Of a stretch of DNA of 64,000 bases, positions 12,243 to 24,279 are shown in pieces. Both the position numbers and the translations under genes were made by a program. Under the pieces are notes generated by a model. That model made no database searches. It saw only the letters and a list, made by a program, of their open reading frames with translations, and had not been told where the DNA came from. The DNA comes from Elysia chlorotica (Eukaryota; Mollusca; Gastropoda; Plakobranchidae). The DNA lies in assembly GCA_003991915.1 (NCBI GenBank), contig RQTK01000215.1, positions 1 through 64,000 on the forward strand. Reading direction: 5' to 3'. Numbering within the stretch: position 1 is the first letter of the stretch; each line of letters starts with the position of its first letter.

Positions 12243-13749
12243 TTTATTCAAGATTATTCCGGCTCTAATAAGTAACTGAATTAAGTTTCGACAGTAAAAT
12301 TACATTATTTTTTAGCAGGACTTAATCTGGATATAACTATACTTTATTGAAAAAGTTATTTTATTTTATCCTTCTTACTTATGGTTAATTGTGGTTTTCT
12401 CTATTTTTGTACTTACCTGAGCGTCTTGTTCAAAGTTGTAGATATTAGTTTCTTGCCTTTGAGGAATTGAAATACCAGATAACAGTTCTAAGATAGATCT
12501 AGGCCCAATATCAAGATCAGATTCAAGATCAGTTAATAAGTAAATTGTATTCATCATCTCTAATTTTATATTCTTCACCAGAATTACATTACTTTGGTTA
12601 AATATTCGTTCAAATGATAAATTACTTTAAATACGAGGTACAAGACTATTATATCTAAATCAGATACAGCTTCTGCGTTGATCGCTCTCCAAATGAATTG
12701 GGGCAGTTTTATCTTGAACATGCTCAGTTTTGAAAAGCGTGAAAACCGTGTTTATGGTTGTGTTAGTTTGAGCTGTTGATCTACGCAAAACCTCAAGGAC
12801 ATTGGTCTAAGATAGGCCGATCTAGTGATTTAACCGACCTTGGCAAGATTTGTCTGGTTGCTGTTGTTATAATATATCGTCTGAGGCGTATTCACTTCAA
12901 GAACCAATATAAATCTATGTAGCAATTAAAATGAACTAATCAGATTGTTCTCTTTTTCAAAGATCCTTCGGCACATTTCGTAGATAAACAAACACTTTTT
13001 GTGTTGGCTTAAGGGGCCCATACACGAACAAAAGTCGTCAAAATTTTGATTCAATGTGTGTACATCAAATCATTGTTGAGAAATTTGATCGTGTGTAGAG
13101 TGGTTCGTGAGGTGGCTAGTTTTTGACACACGCTTCAGTTGATATATGTTTTTATGAGTTGTCAGATTTTATAAACATGGTATCGAATTTTTTATCCGTG
13201 TGAGGGCTCATAGATGACAAAAAAAATCAAATAAAAATCACAACGTCTCCAAAGAAAGTATACCAATAAATTTAAAAAAGATGTGCTTTGATTGTATGGG
13301 CAACTCTTCATGCGGCTGCGCATCCATAAGTAGAAAGTTATGGAAATCCCCAGGTTCGCTAATAGGTAATTCAATTAAAAGATCAGCATAGCCGAAGGAT
13401 CCGCGCTATTAAAATAAACAGCTTTCCCTTAACAAATAAAAAAAATTGGACGACTTTTGTAACGTGTCTAAGCCCCTTTAGTCATCGGTTGAATAAGGCA
13501 AACACATAAACAACACATTAAGTTACCGAAATAAACAAACGTTTGCAACAAGAGTCCACGTAAACTTTATCATTAACCGATTAGATAAAACTGGGTCAGT
13601 TTAGGCGTAGGCTTTAACAACAATTGATCTCTGAGCATGAGTAGTATTCTTATCTATGACCATGATTTTACATAGATAGATCCGTATTACTCTCATTATA
13701 TAAAATGTGTTCAACTTTGTACAACTGATTGACATATTTTGTAATTAGG
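12243..13749. other. No recognisable feature
   Basis: AT-rich intergenic or intronic sequence. Short frames at 12375-12578 and 13192-13374 (minus) show no family features. Confidence 0.55.
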
Positions 13750-13905
13750 AGGGGGGGGGCGAACTTGCTCAAGTGGTATATTATACTGTGACTTGATGAG
13801 TCTGGCTGGTACAGGGATCCTGTTAGACGTGAGTCTTGGGACCCGTCCATGATAATAGCCTTGCAAGTGACATAAGACGTTAAGAATCCAACTCACTCAC
13901 TCAAG
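13750..13905 (+). mobile_element. SINE copy, internally deleted
   Basis: An A-box-like aacttgctcaagtggta head is followed directly by the tail phrases acgtgagtcttgggacccgt and tagcc...gttaagaatccaactcac. The middle of the element is missing. Confidence 0.7.
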
Positions 13906-13949
13906 CAAACTTAGGGCGACCACAGGGTGAAAGCCGAAAGCTGATGAGC

Positions 13950-14345
13950 GCCGATCAGAATAAGAATTCCCCTATAAAAATCAACTAGCCCCACAGAGTC
14001 ACCGCTCCCTGTCGCCGTATATGGACCCCCCAGGGGAACCTAGGAGACGTTAAACCCGGAGAGAGGGAGAGAAATCTCTCCCTCCCTCTATAGAGAACTT
14101 CAGAGTCACCGCTCCTTGTGAGCGCTGATAAGTTGGGCTGGGTAGCCTCGGCTTTATAAGAATGGAGAAACAATTCTTATCGACGCTGATCCCCCAGGGG
14201 AACCTAGGAGACGTTAAACCCGGAGAGAGGGAGAGAATTCGCTCCCTCCCTCCCTCCATAGAGAAGACTAGTTTTATGGACGCTGAAAACATGAGAAGGG
14301 CTCACTGCGACCACCGTCATCGGATGTTTGACGTCACGGGCTAGA
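13950..14345. repeat. Tandem duplication with purine/pyrimidine hairpins
   Basis: ccccaggggaacctaggaga continuing to gttaaacccggagagaggga occurs at about 14030 and again at about 14190, each followed by a pyrimidine run (tctctccctccctc) that pairs with the purine run just before it. cagagtcaccgctcc.tgt also occurs twice (13995 and 14103). Period about 160 bp. Function unknown. Confidence 0.75.
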
Positions 14346-15344
14346 CTAGGGCGATTTTTTAAATGGACATAGCGGAACGTAGGCTTCACATAGAACAAAA
14401 CTGATTAGATTTTTGTAATCAGCGTAAAAAAATTAAGGGGTCATCGCAGACAGAATTTGATTGTGAACTAAATTTTTTTTTTTTAATGTATTTTGGGCAT
14501 TGAATGTTCATTATTTTAATTTTAATCCCATAAATAATTGTTACTGCATGTATTTGTATTGTACCTTCGCGTGGTTATGCAATCATTGATCATTCATTAA
14601 ATTTTAGAGTATTGTCTACACGCTAGGTCCACGCTTCTGTGTAGATCCACATTGCATGAACCTTGCAGATTTTAATTGTAGTATCATACTGAATTATTGC
14701 AGTATTTTTTACGCTGTCGAGTAAGAGAAACTGTTCATCAGATGAAGACAAAGACGCCATTTTCGCACTAGTTACAGTCGGTGCAGTAGGTTAATTTTGC
14801 CTGGCCGCCACACACATGATCAGCGTCTAGGCGTCTACCCTGTGGGGTTCACACCAAGCTGATCGGCGCGGATTTCAAGTTCTTTAAAGCGTCGATAAAT
14901 TCAAGCTTCACTCTGTAGCCGGCCTTAGGCAGAGAGAAAACTTTGATTAGCCCACCCCGCTCATAATTATTTCAACATTGCAAAAAGGTGTGCAGGAAAG
15001 TTGAATAACACGTAGCACAAAAAAAAGGTGTGTGAGCTCTTTCAGTCGCAAATGTTGCAAGCACCTTGCTTCAATGATTCATATTAGAACCATTCAGCTT
15101 TCCGACCTTTGATTTAAAGGAATTAAAAGTACACAAATAAAGTGTCAACTTTAAAATTTCATTTTAGATATAGTCTTTGATTTCTTCCAAAAAAGACAAA
15201 AATCTCTCTTCAGAGCGTTGATTTTTTATATTACATTTATTCTACAACTGAAAAAAAAATTAACATTTAAAAATTTGAGAACATACCTCCTTTCAATTAG
15301 ATAATAATACATACTAAAAAGTAAGAGTGTATATATATATGGAG
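14346..15344. other. No recognisable feature
   Basis: AT-rich sequence without coding or repeat signal that I can name. Confidence 0.55.
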
Positions 15345-15345
15345 A

Positions 15346-15350
15346 GAGGG

Positions 15351-15431
<81 letters not shown>
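15346..15431. repeat. (GA)n microsatellite
   Basis: Uninterrupted GA over about 70 bp with imperfect flanks. The T/L/S-rich minus-strand frames across it are artefacts. Confidence 0.95.
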
Positions 15432-15434
<3 letters not shown>

Positions 15435-16104
15435 ATCAATGAGAGACCGAGTAAGGGGGAAATTGAAAATTAAAAGTAATAAACATTTTGTTAAATGATA
15501 GTAATAATTGATGAAATAAGTGAGGGGAATAGAGAGAAATTGAGTGAACAAAATACATAACACACATAAAAAACACCAGTACCAAGCAAAGAATGATTGG
15601 CAGACATATAGGAAAAGAAATAAAGGGTAAATAGACAAAACTCATGTGAACAGTTTAGTCATAGATTTATTGACACACAATGTTACCTAATATTAAAACA
15701 AAAATACCAGCGACCAACCATGACCAACACAACAGCAATAAAAGCAACAACAACAGTGCCATTAAAAACAATGACAACATCATAATATGATGTATATAAA
15801 AAGTGCACACAGTTCATATAATTATCCGATTGACACTGGACGAGTTTTTTCTCTCTGAATGTTTGTATCTACTAGTTATGAAAATCCACAATAGTCCGTA
15901 AGTGCTCTTCTCTTTGCTTTTTTCTTATTACACAAATCACTCAACCGCGCGATCTTTCTCAATATAATAAAAGAATTTTATTACAAAAGTTGCATAGACC
16001 CAATGCTATAATTTATATATATATATTGTCACCTCAGTTGTATATATCCTATCTAATTTCTGAAAAAAATTGAAATCTATAGTACTCTAGACATGATATG
16101 AGTA
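15432..16104. other. No recognisable feature
   Basis: AT-rich sequence. Nothing gene-like is seen. Confidence 0.5.
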
Positions 16105-16415
16105 GAGTTGAGTTGAGTTGGTTTAACGTCCAACGTCAGCACTATATCGATTATATTGTAGACGGGCCCCAAGACTGACGTCTGACAATTTTATGTGCTG
16201 CCACACACGAGACAGGGCGGGGATATTATGGTTCATATCTCAGCCGATCACAGTTAACTGACACATAATTATTAGTAGAGGGCGAGTTTGCCAGAACCCT
16301 ACCCACGGACCTCCTGAGTCAGCAGCCGATATTCTACCACAGGGCTACCACAGGGCTACCACAGGGCTACCCCCCCCCCGGAAGCCGATGTCCTACCACA
16401 GGGCTACCACGCCCC
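16105..16415 (-). mobile_element. SINE copy with duplicated head
   Basis: Full-length minus-strand copy. Its 3' tail abuts a (gagtt)n run. The 5' (tRNA) end is present twice: cagccgatattctaccacag and gaagccgatgtcctaccaca, separated by a C run. A short ctaccacaggg unit of 11 bp is tandemly repeated between them, so the head has expanded by slippage. Confidence 0.85.
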
Positions 16416-17039
16416 CTTAAGGGATGAGAGATGACGTTATACAATAAAGCCGACGATACCTTTAGTAATATCTTGCAAAAACATTCCGTTTCTTTAACAA
16501 CCATGAACATTACGCATACCATCTGTAAATATAATGTCTTAATTTATTTTCAATATTGTGGGGGGTGAAATACTACACTATCTCTCAATCCAATGTTTTA
16601 AATGTATCGATATTGTTTAATACAGAATGCTTATTGTTACTTAGTCTTGACATAGATTATGCATTGGAGATATATGCTTTAAAGTCTAACAGTGCTCTAA
16701 AGTGAGACCCGATCTAATTTTTCTTTTAAGTAGCCAAGTCTACATTTTAGTTAGGGGTCTGAAGTTATAGCACTGTGGTAAGCATTTTACCTTTTGCACA
16801 CGAGCTTGTACAATTTTTATTTTTTTTTGGTTTGTTGAAATGTATGATTTAACCATAACGCTCTAATGATAGTTATGGGTGTGTTGATTTAGGAGATTGG
16901 CGGCGTGCTTATGGTTTTTATCGATTTGATATTTTTATTTCATTCTCTGTAATGTCATAATGTAAGATAATGGTTTGTATTTATTTGATTTTTTTTTTGC
17001 CTTCAGGAGACCTAATTTGAGTTGAATGTGAAAACTTAA
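16416..17039. other. No recognisable feature
   Basis: AT-rich sequence between two SINE copies. No gene signal. Confidence 0.5.
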
Positions 17040-17292
17040 CGAGGCGAAGTAGCTCAAGTAGTAAAGCGTTGGTTTCTAGATGGAAGATCCACGGTTCGAA
17101 TCCTATGATCGACGATAATATATTTGTCCAATTTTGTGTCACTATTATGTTATCGGCTCAAACAGGAGTCCGTGTCTCCATGTCCATTCTCATGTGTGGC
17201 AGCTTATAAAATTGTCAGACATCAGTCTTGGGGCCCGTCCATAATATAGCCTAAAAAGCCTGGCGTTTGATGTTTACTAAACTCAACTCTAC
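17040..17292 (+). mobile_element. SINE copy with well-preserved tRNA head
   Basis: The head has A box (gtagctcaagtagtaaagcg) and B box (ggttcgaatcc) at tRNA spacing, followed by cggctcaaacaggagtc, gtgtggcagc, aaattgtcagacatcagtct and cccgtccataatatagcc, the order seen in other copies. One of the best copies for reading the Pol III promoter. Confidence 0.85.
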
Positions 17293-17694
17293 CTAAAACC
17301 CCTTAGTAGCACTCACATGTAAAATATACACTTTAGATCTTTTTTTTTTTATTTTAATTGGTATCAACATGGGTTGATGTTTCCACAGAAACTATACATT
17401 TAGTGATATTCTTCACAAAAATAGCTCACAGTGGTACGGGGTACAGGTTGTTTGTTTTTTGTTGTTTTTTGTTTTGTTTTTTGGGGGGTACTCCATTTTT
17501 CGTTCTCAGTCTAGATCGAATCTAGATAGAACTACATGTAGATCAGCTGCTTAGACCAATAATCTAGATCTACAATGTATACCCCCTCAGAAACTTATTT
17601 TTAGGTTTAATCTCGACTTTTACCTAGATCTATATCACACCAACAGAGTGTTAAAAATCGAGAATCTGTATAAAAATCACCAAGTCTACTTAAA

Positions 17695-17845
<151 letters not shown>

Positions 17846-17895
17846 CTCTCCTATTCTCTGTCTCTCTTTGCGCCTCTGTCTGTCTCTCTTTTACA

Positions 17896-18041
17896 TGGAT
17901 CGGTGTCAGCTAAATGTGACTGGATAAGACAAGAGCCATATAATAATAGTATACCCGTCCTGTGTCGTGTGTGGCATCGCATAAAATTGTCAGACGTCAG
18001 TCCTGGTGCTCGCCCGTTGGACGCAAAAACAACTCAGCTCG
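17896..18041 (+). mobile_element. SINE fragment between microsatellites
   Basis: cggtgtcagctaaatgtgac, gtgtggcatcgcataaaatt, gtcagacgtcagtcctgg and a tail like gttggacg...caactcagctc are recognisable. The atatagcc segment is deleted. It lies between the TCTA and CT arrays. Confidence 0.75.
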
Positions 18042-18047
18042 CTATGT

Positions 18048-18079
18048 CTCTCTGTCCTTCCTGTCTCTCTGTCTCTCTG

Positions 18080-18124
<45 letters not shown>

Positions 18125-18127
18125 TTC

Positions 18128-18214
<87 letters not shown>

Positions 18215-18243
18215 TAGTAGTAGTAGTAGCAGCAGCAGCAGTA
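18048..18243. repeat. (CT)n array with TAG/CAG end
   Basis: CT/CTGT repeats of about 165 bp followed by six to eight TAG/CAG triplets. All long frames over this span on both strands are repeat artefacts. Confidence 0.95.
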
Positions 18244-18315
18244 AATATAGTAGTCCAATCACTGGTGCGGGGCTTGCTTTTAGACTCCTGATTGATGTTG
18301 AGAGAGATTTGTTTG

Positions 18316-18362
18316 TTTGTTTAGCGCCCAACGTCGGAACAATAATAGGCTATACAACTTTT
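18316..18362 (-). mobile_element. SINE tail fragment
   Basis: ttagcgcccaacgtcggaac followed by aataggctata matches the antisense of the SINE 3' tail. No body is present. Confidence 0.5.
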
Positions 18363-18543
18363 GTGGACGAGAGACGGATGATTTAAATTTGTTTGGTTGT
18401 TATCGCAACGCTTCTAATTATTAAAATAATAGTCCTAAACGAGACAGAACTGAGACCTCCATAAGAGCAACCCAAGTCTCCGAAATGATAATAAAATCGA
18501 CGGACTAGTCGACTTCAAGCCAAGGGTCGACTCCGTGACTTTC

Positions 18544-18804
<261 letters not shown>

Positions 18805-18879
18805 CACGACTACCACTCAGTGCCGTATGTTAGGCCTGGCCCGTGGGGTCCGGGGTCTGTGCCGCCGGATGTCTTGATA

Positions 18880-20530
18880 GAAGAGATTTCATTGTCATAA
18901 AATATAGCTCTAAATCAAAGTTATTATTGCCTCTTGATCCGCACTCAAAATAATTGAGATCAAATCTAAACGTTCAAAAACAGTTAAGAAAAAGACAGTT
19001 TATGAATACTTTCATCTTGATCCACTTGCTTTGAACTTAGGTGCAGTATTTACACCCCCCCCCCCTCCAAAACAAAAACAAAAAAAGAAGCAACAACAAC
19101 AAACAAAAACAAAAACACAAAAAACACAGAAAAAAACTCCACAAAAAACACTTACGTATTATTCGTGTTTAGGGCATCCCGCTTTCGACATGACTAAGTT
19201 TAAGATGTAATCCTTTGAAAATGACTTCAAACGAAAGTTAATCGAGTTCAATGTTAGAGCTTCACTGAATTATTGCTCCAATGATTAAGGTCCGAACATA
19301 ACGAATATATTGTTTCATTCTCTCCCCCGCCCCCTTTTTTGCGCATGTTATGGGCGAAAACATGTTCTCATTTTTAATATGTTATTAGTTCACAGTTAAT
19401 TTTTTAGCTTGTGAAATACTTAATTCTTTTTTTTTGTATTCATCTTATCAATCATCTTAAGTAAGAAAAAAGGGATTTGCTTGTGGCTAAATTATAGGAA
19501 GATCTATCATCGCCTGTCCCTACATCATGGGATGCTGGCGATGAAAGCATAAGCGAAAGTGAAGAAGATGTGCAGGCTGCCTTGAATCGTGATGAGATTG
19601 ACGATTCATTATACCGCAGTGATATTAGACCCTAGCGTATTAAAATCAAGAACACCCTGAAATGAATAAGATAATGAGCAAGATGGGGAGGCGTGATACG
19701 ATGTAAAACTGATGGGAATAACATACAGATGGAATTAGTTAGAAACTGGACGTTAAACTATATTTTGGAATGACATTCCTTAAAGAGCCATTTAGATTAA
19801 CAAGCCATTCACCTACAAAATGAGAGATACCCAAGAAAATAAGGGAATCCCGAAAACTTGTAGGAACACCTGTGTGTGTAAACGAGAAACCCTTTGGTAA
19901 CCAGAAGTTCCTTGTTCGGGCGCTAGATATTTTCCTGCGGGCGGACTGTGGCACGTGTCACCTTGGGTTATGACAGGGCGGCGCCTTTGATCCTGCTCTA
20001 GGCGGAGTAAAAAAATCAGTAAATGAAAATGTTTTTTAGCAATCGAATCGTAAAACAAATAACATATTCATGATCAGCGACTCAAAATTAGTGAAAATTC
20101 TCGCGGCGGGGAGGGCCCAATAATGCCAAATTACGAAGTTTGAACTCTTTTTGTATTTTGCTTTGTTTTTCGCCATTTCCCACGTGGCCCATCCTTGCAT
20201 TTTGGAAACTGTGTGAAGGTTTCAACAATATAAAAAAAGCTTGATAGACCTAGCACCACAGACTCAGTAGCGTACTACATTAATAATACATTGTAGTGGT
20301 TAAACTAGGCCTAGCTCATTGTCTACTAATAGTGTACATTGTGTACAATGTCTGGGTTGAATAAAAAAAGAAAATACATGTATACTACAGTTTATTGAAT
20401 GTTACCGAAGATTACCTAATAAACGATAGGCCTACTCGTACACGGGTCGTGTGTTTTTCGAATGCTATCCTTGTTCCTTGTTTGTAATCTTTACACCTTT
20501 TCGATGCTACACAACAGACCTTCGCTAGGC
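18880..20530. other. No confident feature
   Basis: A polyC run lies near 19055 and an A-rich run at 19075-19140. At 19495-19636 a 46-codon acidic open stretch ends in TAG (contains DAGDESISESEED), which looks like a coding remnant but matches nothing I can name. Confidence 0.5.
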
Positions 20531-20531
20531 C

Positions 20532-20612
20532 AAGAGAGAGAGAGAGAGAGGGGGGGGGGAAGAAAGGGAGAGAAAGGAAGAGAGAGGGGGAGAGAGAGAA
20601 AGGAAGAAAGAG

Positions 20613-20664
<52 letters not shown>

Positions 20665-20740
20665 GGGGGGGGGGGGGGGGAAAGCGAGGGAGCGAAAGGA
20701 AGAGAGAGGGGAAGAGAGAGAAAGGAAGAAAGAGAAAGAG
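20532..20740. repeat. GA/G-rich purine tract
   Basis: Nested GA arrays with two polyG blocks (near 20550 and 20667-20680). The pattern gaaagggagagaaaggaaga recurs around both. All Arg/Glu and Ser/Leu frames are artefacts. Confidence 0.95.
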
Positions 20741-20769
20741 GTCGATGCAACAAACAAAAGCCTGTAACG

Positions 20770-21724
20770 CACTAAATAATTATGACTTGAATGATGTATT
20801 GATGATGTATCGCGGTACCGTTTAGAAGATTTTATTTTTTATAAACGTAGCGTGTTCTAATTATATGAAGAAAAATAGCATGGAACTGTCCGCATCATCT
20901 GATATGCTTTTAAAAATAAAGTAGGTGCATTCCAAGGTAAGGAGGGCACCTCTTGATAACGGTGTCGCTAATAAATCACATATGAGTCCCTCAAATAATG
21001 AGAGAGTAAAGTAATGTCTTCCGTTTATATAGTACAGATTAAGATCGCATTTAGAAATATTCACTCGTTTGGATTTCAGGTGTCTTTAAAAATGTCGATA
21101 AAAAGATAAAACTCGCAGCACAGAGACTAGTATATTCAACGTTCTCAGCCGCACCACTTATAAAGTTCCGAAACATCATTTTAAGAGGAACCAAAAGAAA
21201 TAAGCCCAGAGTTACGCTTTTGGAGGCTTAACTTCAACAAACAAGTCCATCACACGTCGGGTGAAATTAAATCCAGAATAATACTTAGTTCCCGTAGTGT
21301 AAAATACCAGCGAGGAGCCATCTTTTCAAAACAAAAAAAAAACAAGAATAACATGTCAACGCAAGATGTCTCTTATAAGCATAACACCATAATGTTCTTC
21401 GTGACCTAGAACAATTATATGTGTACTGCCACTGCCGATATTATTACTTCAGAAAAATCAAGTAAAGCGCCTGGACCGTAAGTTCGAAAAAAAATACAAA
21501 CACAAAAGATATATATATATATATTAATACTAAATATTAAGACCATTCGTTAGGGACAACAATTTTACTCTACACCTTTAAATGTTTTTCCTCAAAACAA
21601 ATAGTTGATAATCTTACCTAGAGAATAAAACAACAAAGCGCCCGATGGTTCACCCAATCGACATGTGAAACCCGTTGTAAACAAGTATGTCATAGACCAA
21701 TCATTTTTTTTATTTATTTATTTT
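20770..21724. other. No recognisable feature
   Basis: AT-rich. Nothing gene-like is seen on either strand. Confidence 0.5.
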
Positions 21725-21888
21725 TTTTTTTTATTGCCCTACCTTGAGTTTACGGCCATTCCATGCGACACATGTGTTTCGAGCGGTTTCAGCAATCGCT
21801 CTCTTCGGGCGTCTGGCGTAACTGGCGTTTAGTTGCGTGAATCCCGCCTTTTTCTAGCGCTTGTTCTTTGAAGTTTTGGAGTAAGTGT

Positions 21889-22170
21889 TCATAGCGGTGC
21901 GGGCAGGCAAGTGGTGTATAACTCTCTTCTTTTGATGAGGCTTGGTTTTAGCTTGAGAATGTAAAATTTTTCCGAAATGCACAGGTTGCATCGCTCGCTT
22001 GCTGGGGAGTAGGGTTCTGCTTTTTCGATGATGCCCCATGAAATTTTGTATACAATATTTTTTTCTTTTAGTTCCCATATTAGTTCACTGAGTGTTGTGG
22101 CTGATTTTTTATGCTCTAGTCTGAAGCTTGATGTGTGTTGATTGTATCTTGTTTTGAATTCGTTTGATGT
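21889..22170 (-). pseudogene. GIY-YIG endonuclease domain remnant (Penelope-like)
   Basis: In one minus-strand frame after the gap: TSNEFKTRYNQHTSSF, then LSELIWELK, YKISWGIIEKAEPY and CNLCISEKFYIL. The F-x-x-R-x-x-x-H, L-S-x-x-I-W-x-L-K, I-x-W-x-I-x-x-x-A and C-x-x-C-x-x-E-K patterns belong to the C-terminal half of the GIY-YIG domain found in Penelope-like elements. The N-terminal GIY and YIG strands fall in the gap. The frame ends after ELYTTC with a short divergent tail. Confidence 0.7.
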
Positions 22171-22824
22171 NNNNNNNNNNNNNNNNNNNNNNNNNNNNNN
22201 NNNNNNNNNNNNNNNNNNNNNNNNNNNNNNNNNNNNNNNNNNNNNNNNNNNNNNNNNNNNNNNNNNNNNNNNNNNNNNNNNNNNNNNNNNNNNNNNNNNN
22301 NNNNNNNNNNNNNNNNNNNNNNNNNNNNNNNNNNNNNNNNNNNNNNNNNNNNNNNNNNNNNNNNNNNNNNNNNNNNNNNNNNNNNNNNNNNNNNNNNNNN
22401 NNNNNNNNNNNNNNNNNNNNNNNNNNNNNNNNNNNNNNNNNNNNNNNNNNNNNNNNNNNNNNNNNNNNNNNNNNNNNNNNNNNNNNNNNNNNNNNNNNNN
22501 NNNNNNNNNNNNNNNNNNNNNNNNNNNNNNNNNNNNNNNNNNNNNNNNNNNNNNNNNNNNNNNNNNNNNNNNNNNNNNNNNNNNNNNNNNNNNNNNNNNN
22601 NNNNNNNNNNNNNNNNNNNNNNNNNNNNNNNNNNNNNNNNNNNNNNNNNNNNNNNNNNNNNNNNNNNNNNNNNNNNNNNNNNNNNNNNNNNNNNNNNNNN
22701 NNNNNNNNNNNNNNNNNNNNNNNNNNNNNNNNNNNNNNNNNNNNNNNNNNNNNNNNNNNNNNNNNNNNNNNNNNNNNNNNNNNNNNNNNNNNNNNNNNNN
22801 NNNNNNNNNNNNNNNNNNNNNNNN
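22171..22824. other. Assembly gap (654 N)
   Basis: Run of N inside the Penelope-like element. Translations across it are meaningless. True length is unknown. Confidence 0.99.
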
Positions 22825-23150
22825 TATAGCCCGACATTGATATTGAGGTGCTGTAGCTGGGAAAGGAGGAAGAGGCCTACAAGTTCGCATATTTCTGCAC
22901 CGTCATAGCTTCCCATGGTCACATCGAAATTCGAGCTCTTCTTGCACCATGGTTGTCCGTCTTTAAATAGGGTTGTTTTTCTGGTGTGCATAATAATTTG
23001 AATGTCTTCTGTTGTTATTTTTGAATGTTTTGATGCGAATTCGAGTGCTTTTTGTAGGAGTTTTGTTGATATAGAGGGGTAGAAGTCGCATATGTCGAAG
23101 CATATCATTGTTTGGCAGTTTTTGTTGTCAATGCTGCGGAATATATATAG
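22825..23150 (-). pseudogene. Reverse transcriptase fragment (Penelope-like)
   Basis: The open minus-strand frame reads FRSIDNKNCQTMICFDICDF then YPSIS. The F-D-I-x-D-F-Y-P-S-I motif corresponds to RT motif A with its catalytic Asp. Further on, MGSYDGAEICELVGLFLL is a strongly conserved block of this RT family (motif B region). The frame then runs into the sequence gap just after GL, where the Y-x-D-D catalytic motif would be expected. The N-terminus is lost at a GA microsatellite. About 108 codons are visible. Confidence 0.75.
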
Positions 23151-23151
23151 T

Positions 23152-23210
<59 letters not shown>

Positions 23211-23217
23211 GAGAGAG
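23151..23217. repeat. (GA)n microsatellite
   Basis: It marks the point where the Penelope-like coding sequence stops, so it grew at, or replaced, the element's 5' side. Confidence 0.95.
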
Positions 23218-23359
23218 ATGAGTTTCTAACATCTATGATTAAAAATTAACTCAGGGCAATGAAAAGCATCTTTGTTTGTATTCAATTAACGTTACAGTGG
23301 TGATGAAATAATAATGCACATTAATTTACATAGACTTCACTGAATATTTTTTTTTTAAT

Positions 23360-23430
23360 TTTTTTTTTATTATTGTTGTTGTTGTTTTTGTTGTTGTTGT
23401 TGTTGTTGTGGTTGTTGTTGTTGTTGTTTA
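23360..23430. repeat. (TTG)n array with T runs
   Basis: About 16 TTG units preceded by T-rich sequence. Confidence 0.9.
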
Positions 23431-23654
23431 ATGTATTTTTATAGAAACCGGAACTGTAAATAGGGTGGTTAAATACAATTATGCCGTTTCCCCAGTTACA
23501 CTCTAAATAGAGCAAGTGTGAATAGATTGTCCATGCTAAATCTGGATCCACGATGTTATTGGTCAAGGTGTGACTTTCACCTCCACAACGGTTCAACGGT
23601 TTAAATATATATTGTAGTTACAGGATAAATAACAGCATCACCTGTGGCGCCATG

Positions 23655-23945
23655 ACTTGACTTAGAGCATGGGTTTTCGCAGCAGGAGGTCCGTGATTCG
23701 AGCCAACTCATCGTTCTTAAATTAAGGCCTTTCGACGCAGGAGGTCCATAGTTCGAGCCCCCCTCTAGCGACTTGAGCGCCCACTGGTTGACTCGGTGTC
23801 AGTATAATGTGATCGGCTGAAACAGAGTCAAGGTGTCCCCGCTCTGTCTCTGTGTGGCAGCACGTAAATATACCAGACGTTAGTTTTAGACCCGTCCACA
23901 ATATACCATATAGTGCTGATGTTGAACGCCAAGCAACAACAAACA
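23655..23945 (+). mobile_element. SINE copy with dimeric head
   Basis: Full-length. The B-box region occurs twice, gcaggaggtccgtgattcga at about 23681 and gcaggaggtccatagttcga at about 23739, so the tRNA-like head is duplicated. The body and tail then follow: tcggtgtcagtataatgtga, gatcggctga, gtgtggcagcacgtaaat, cagacgttag, cccgtccacaatata and gttgaacgccaa. Confidence 0.85.
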
Positions 23946-24039
23946 AAGAAACGTGTTAGCGGCCGCTTCTTTTCCTTTTGGTTTCATCGGTGCCAAGTCT
24001 AGTGTACGCCTCTCTAGGGTTACAACGCTATAGGGGGGG

Positions 24040-24275
24040 AACGATAGCCCTGGGGTAGAATATCGGCTTCCGACGCAAAAGAACCGTGGTTCGAGCTCTT
24101 GCGGTTTCGCTCTCTACTGGTTGGGTCGGTGTCAGTTTAATGTGAACGGCTGAGACAGGAATCATGTGATCCCCACCCTGTCTCGTGTGTGGCAGCACGT
24201 AAATATATCAGACGTTAGTCTTGGGATCCGTCCACAGTGTAGCCTATATAGTGCTCATGTTGGACGCTAAGCAAT
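24040..24275 (+). mobile_element. SINE copy, full length
   Basis: The head gccctggggtagaatatcgg with B box gtggttcgagctc is followed by ggtcggtgtcagtttaatgt, ggctgagacagg, ccctgtctcgtgtgtggcag, cagacgttagtcttgggat and tagcctatatagtgctcatg. This is a good reference copy for the family. Confidence 0.88.
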
Positions 24276-24279
24276 AACA

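Larger units (their letters stand above)
21725..23150 (-). mobile_element. Penelope-like retroelement, truncated and gapped
   Basis: Minus-strand element with a reverse-transcriptase part, a gap of unknown sequence, a GIY-YIG-type endonuclease part and a 3' UTR-like end containing cccgaagagagcgattgctg, a phrase style common after such elements. The 5' side stops abruptly at a (GA)n array at 23151. RT followed by GIY-YIG is the Penelope-like signature; other RT plus GIY-YIG families cannot be excluded without the gap sequence. It is not intact. Confidence 0.7.

Noticed and set aside
13935-13965. ctgatgagcg near gccgaaagc, reminiscent of a hammerhead ribozyme core
   Set aside because: The CTGATGA and GAAA boxes are not in the required order with stems between them; no plausible fold.
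17041-17112. Functional tRNA gene
   Set aside because: A and B boxes are good, but the acceptor stem does not pair well and the sequence continues into the common SINE body.
19495-19636. Acidic 46-codon open stretch ending in TAG
   Set aside because: Composition looks coding and recalls N-termini of transposases, but it is too short and has no continuation.
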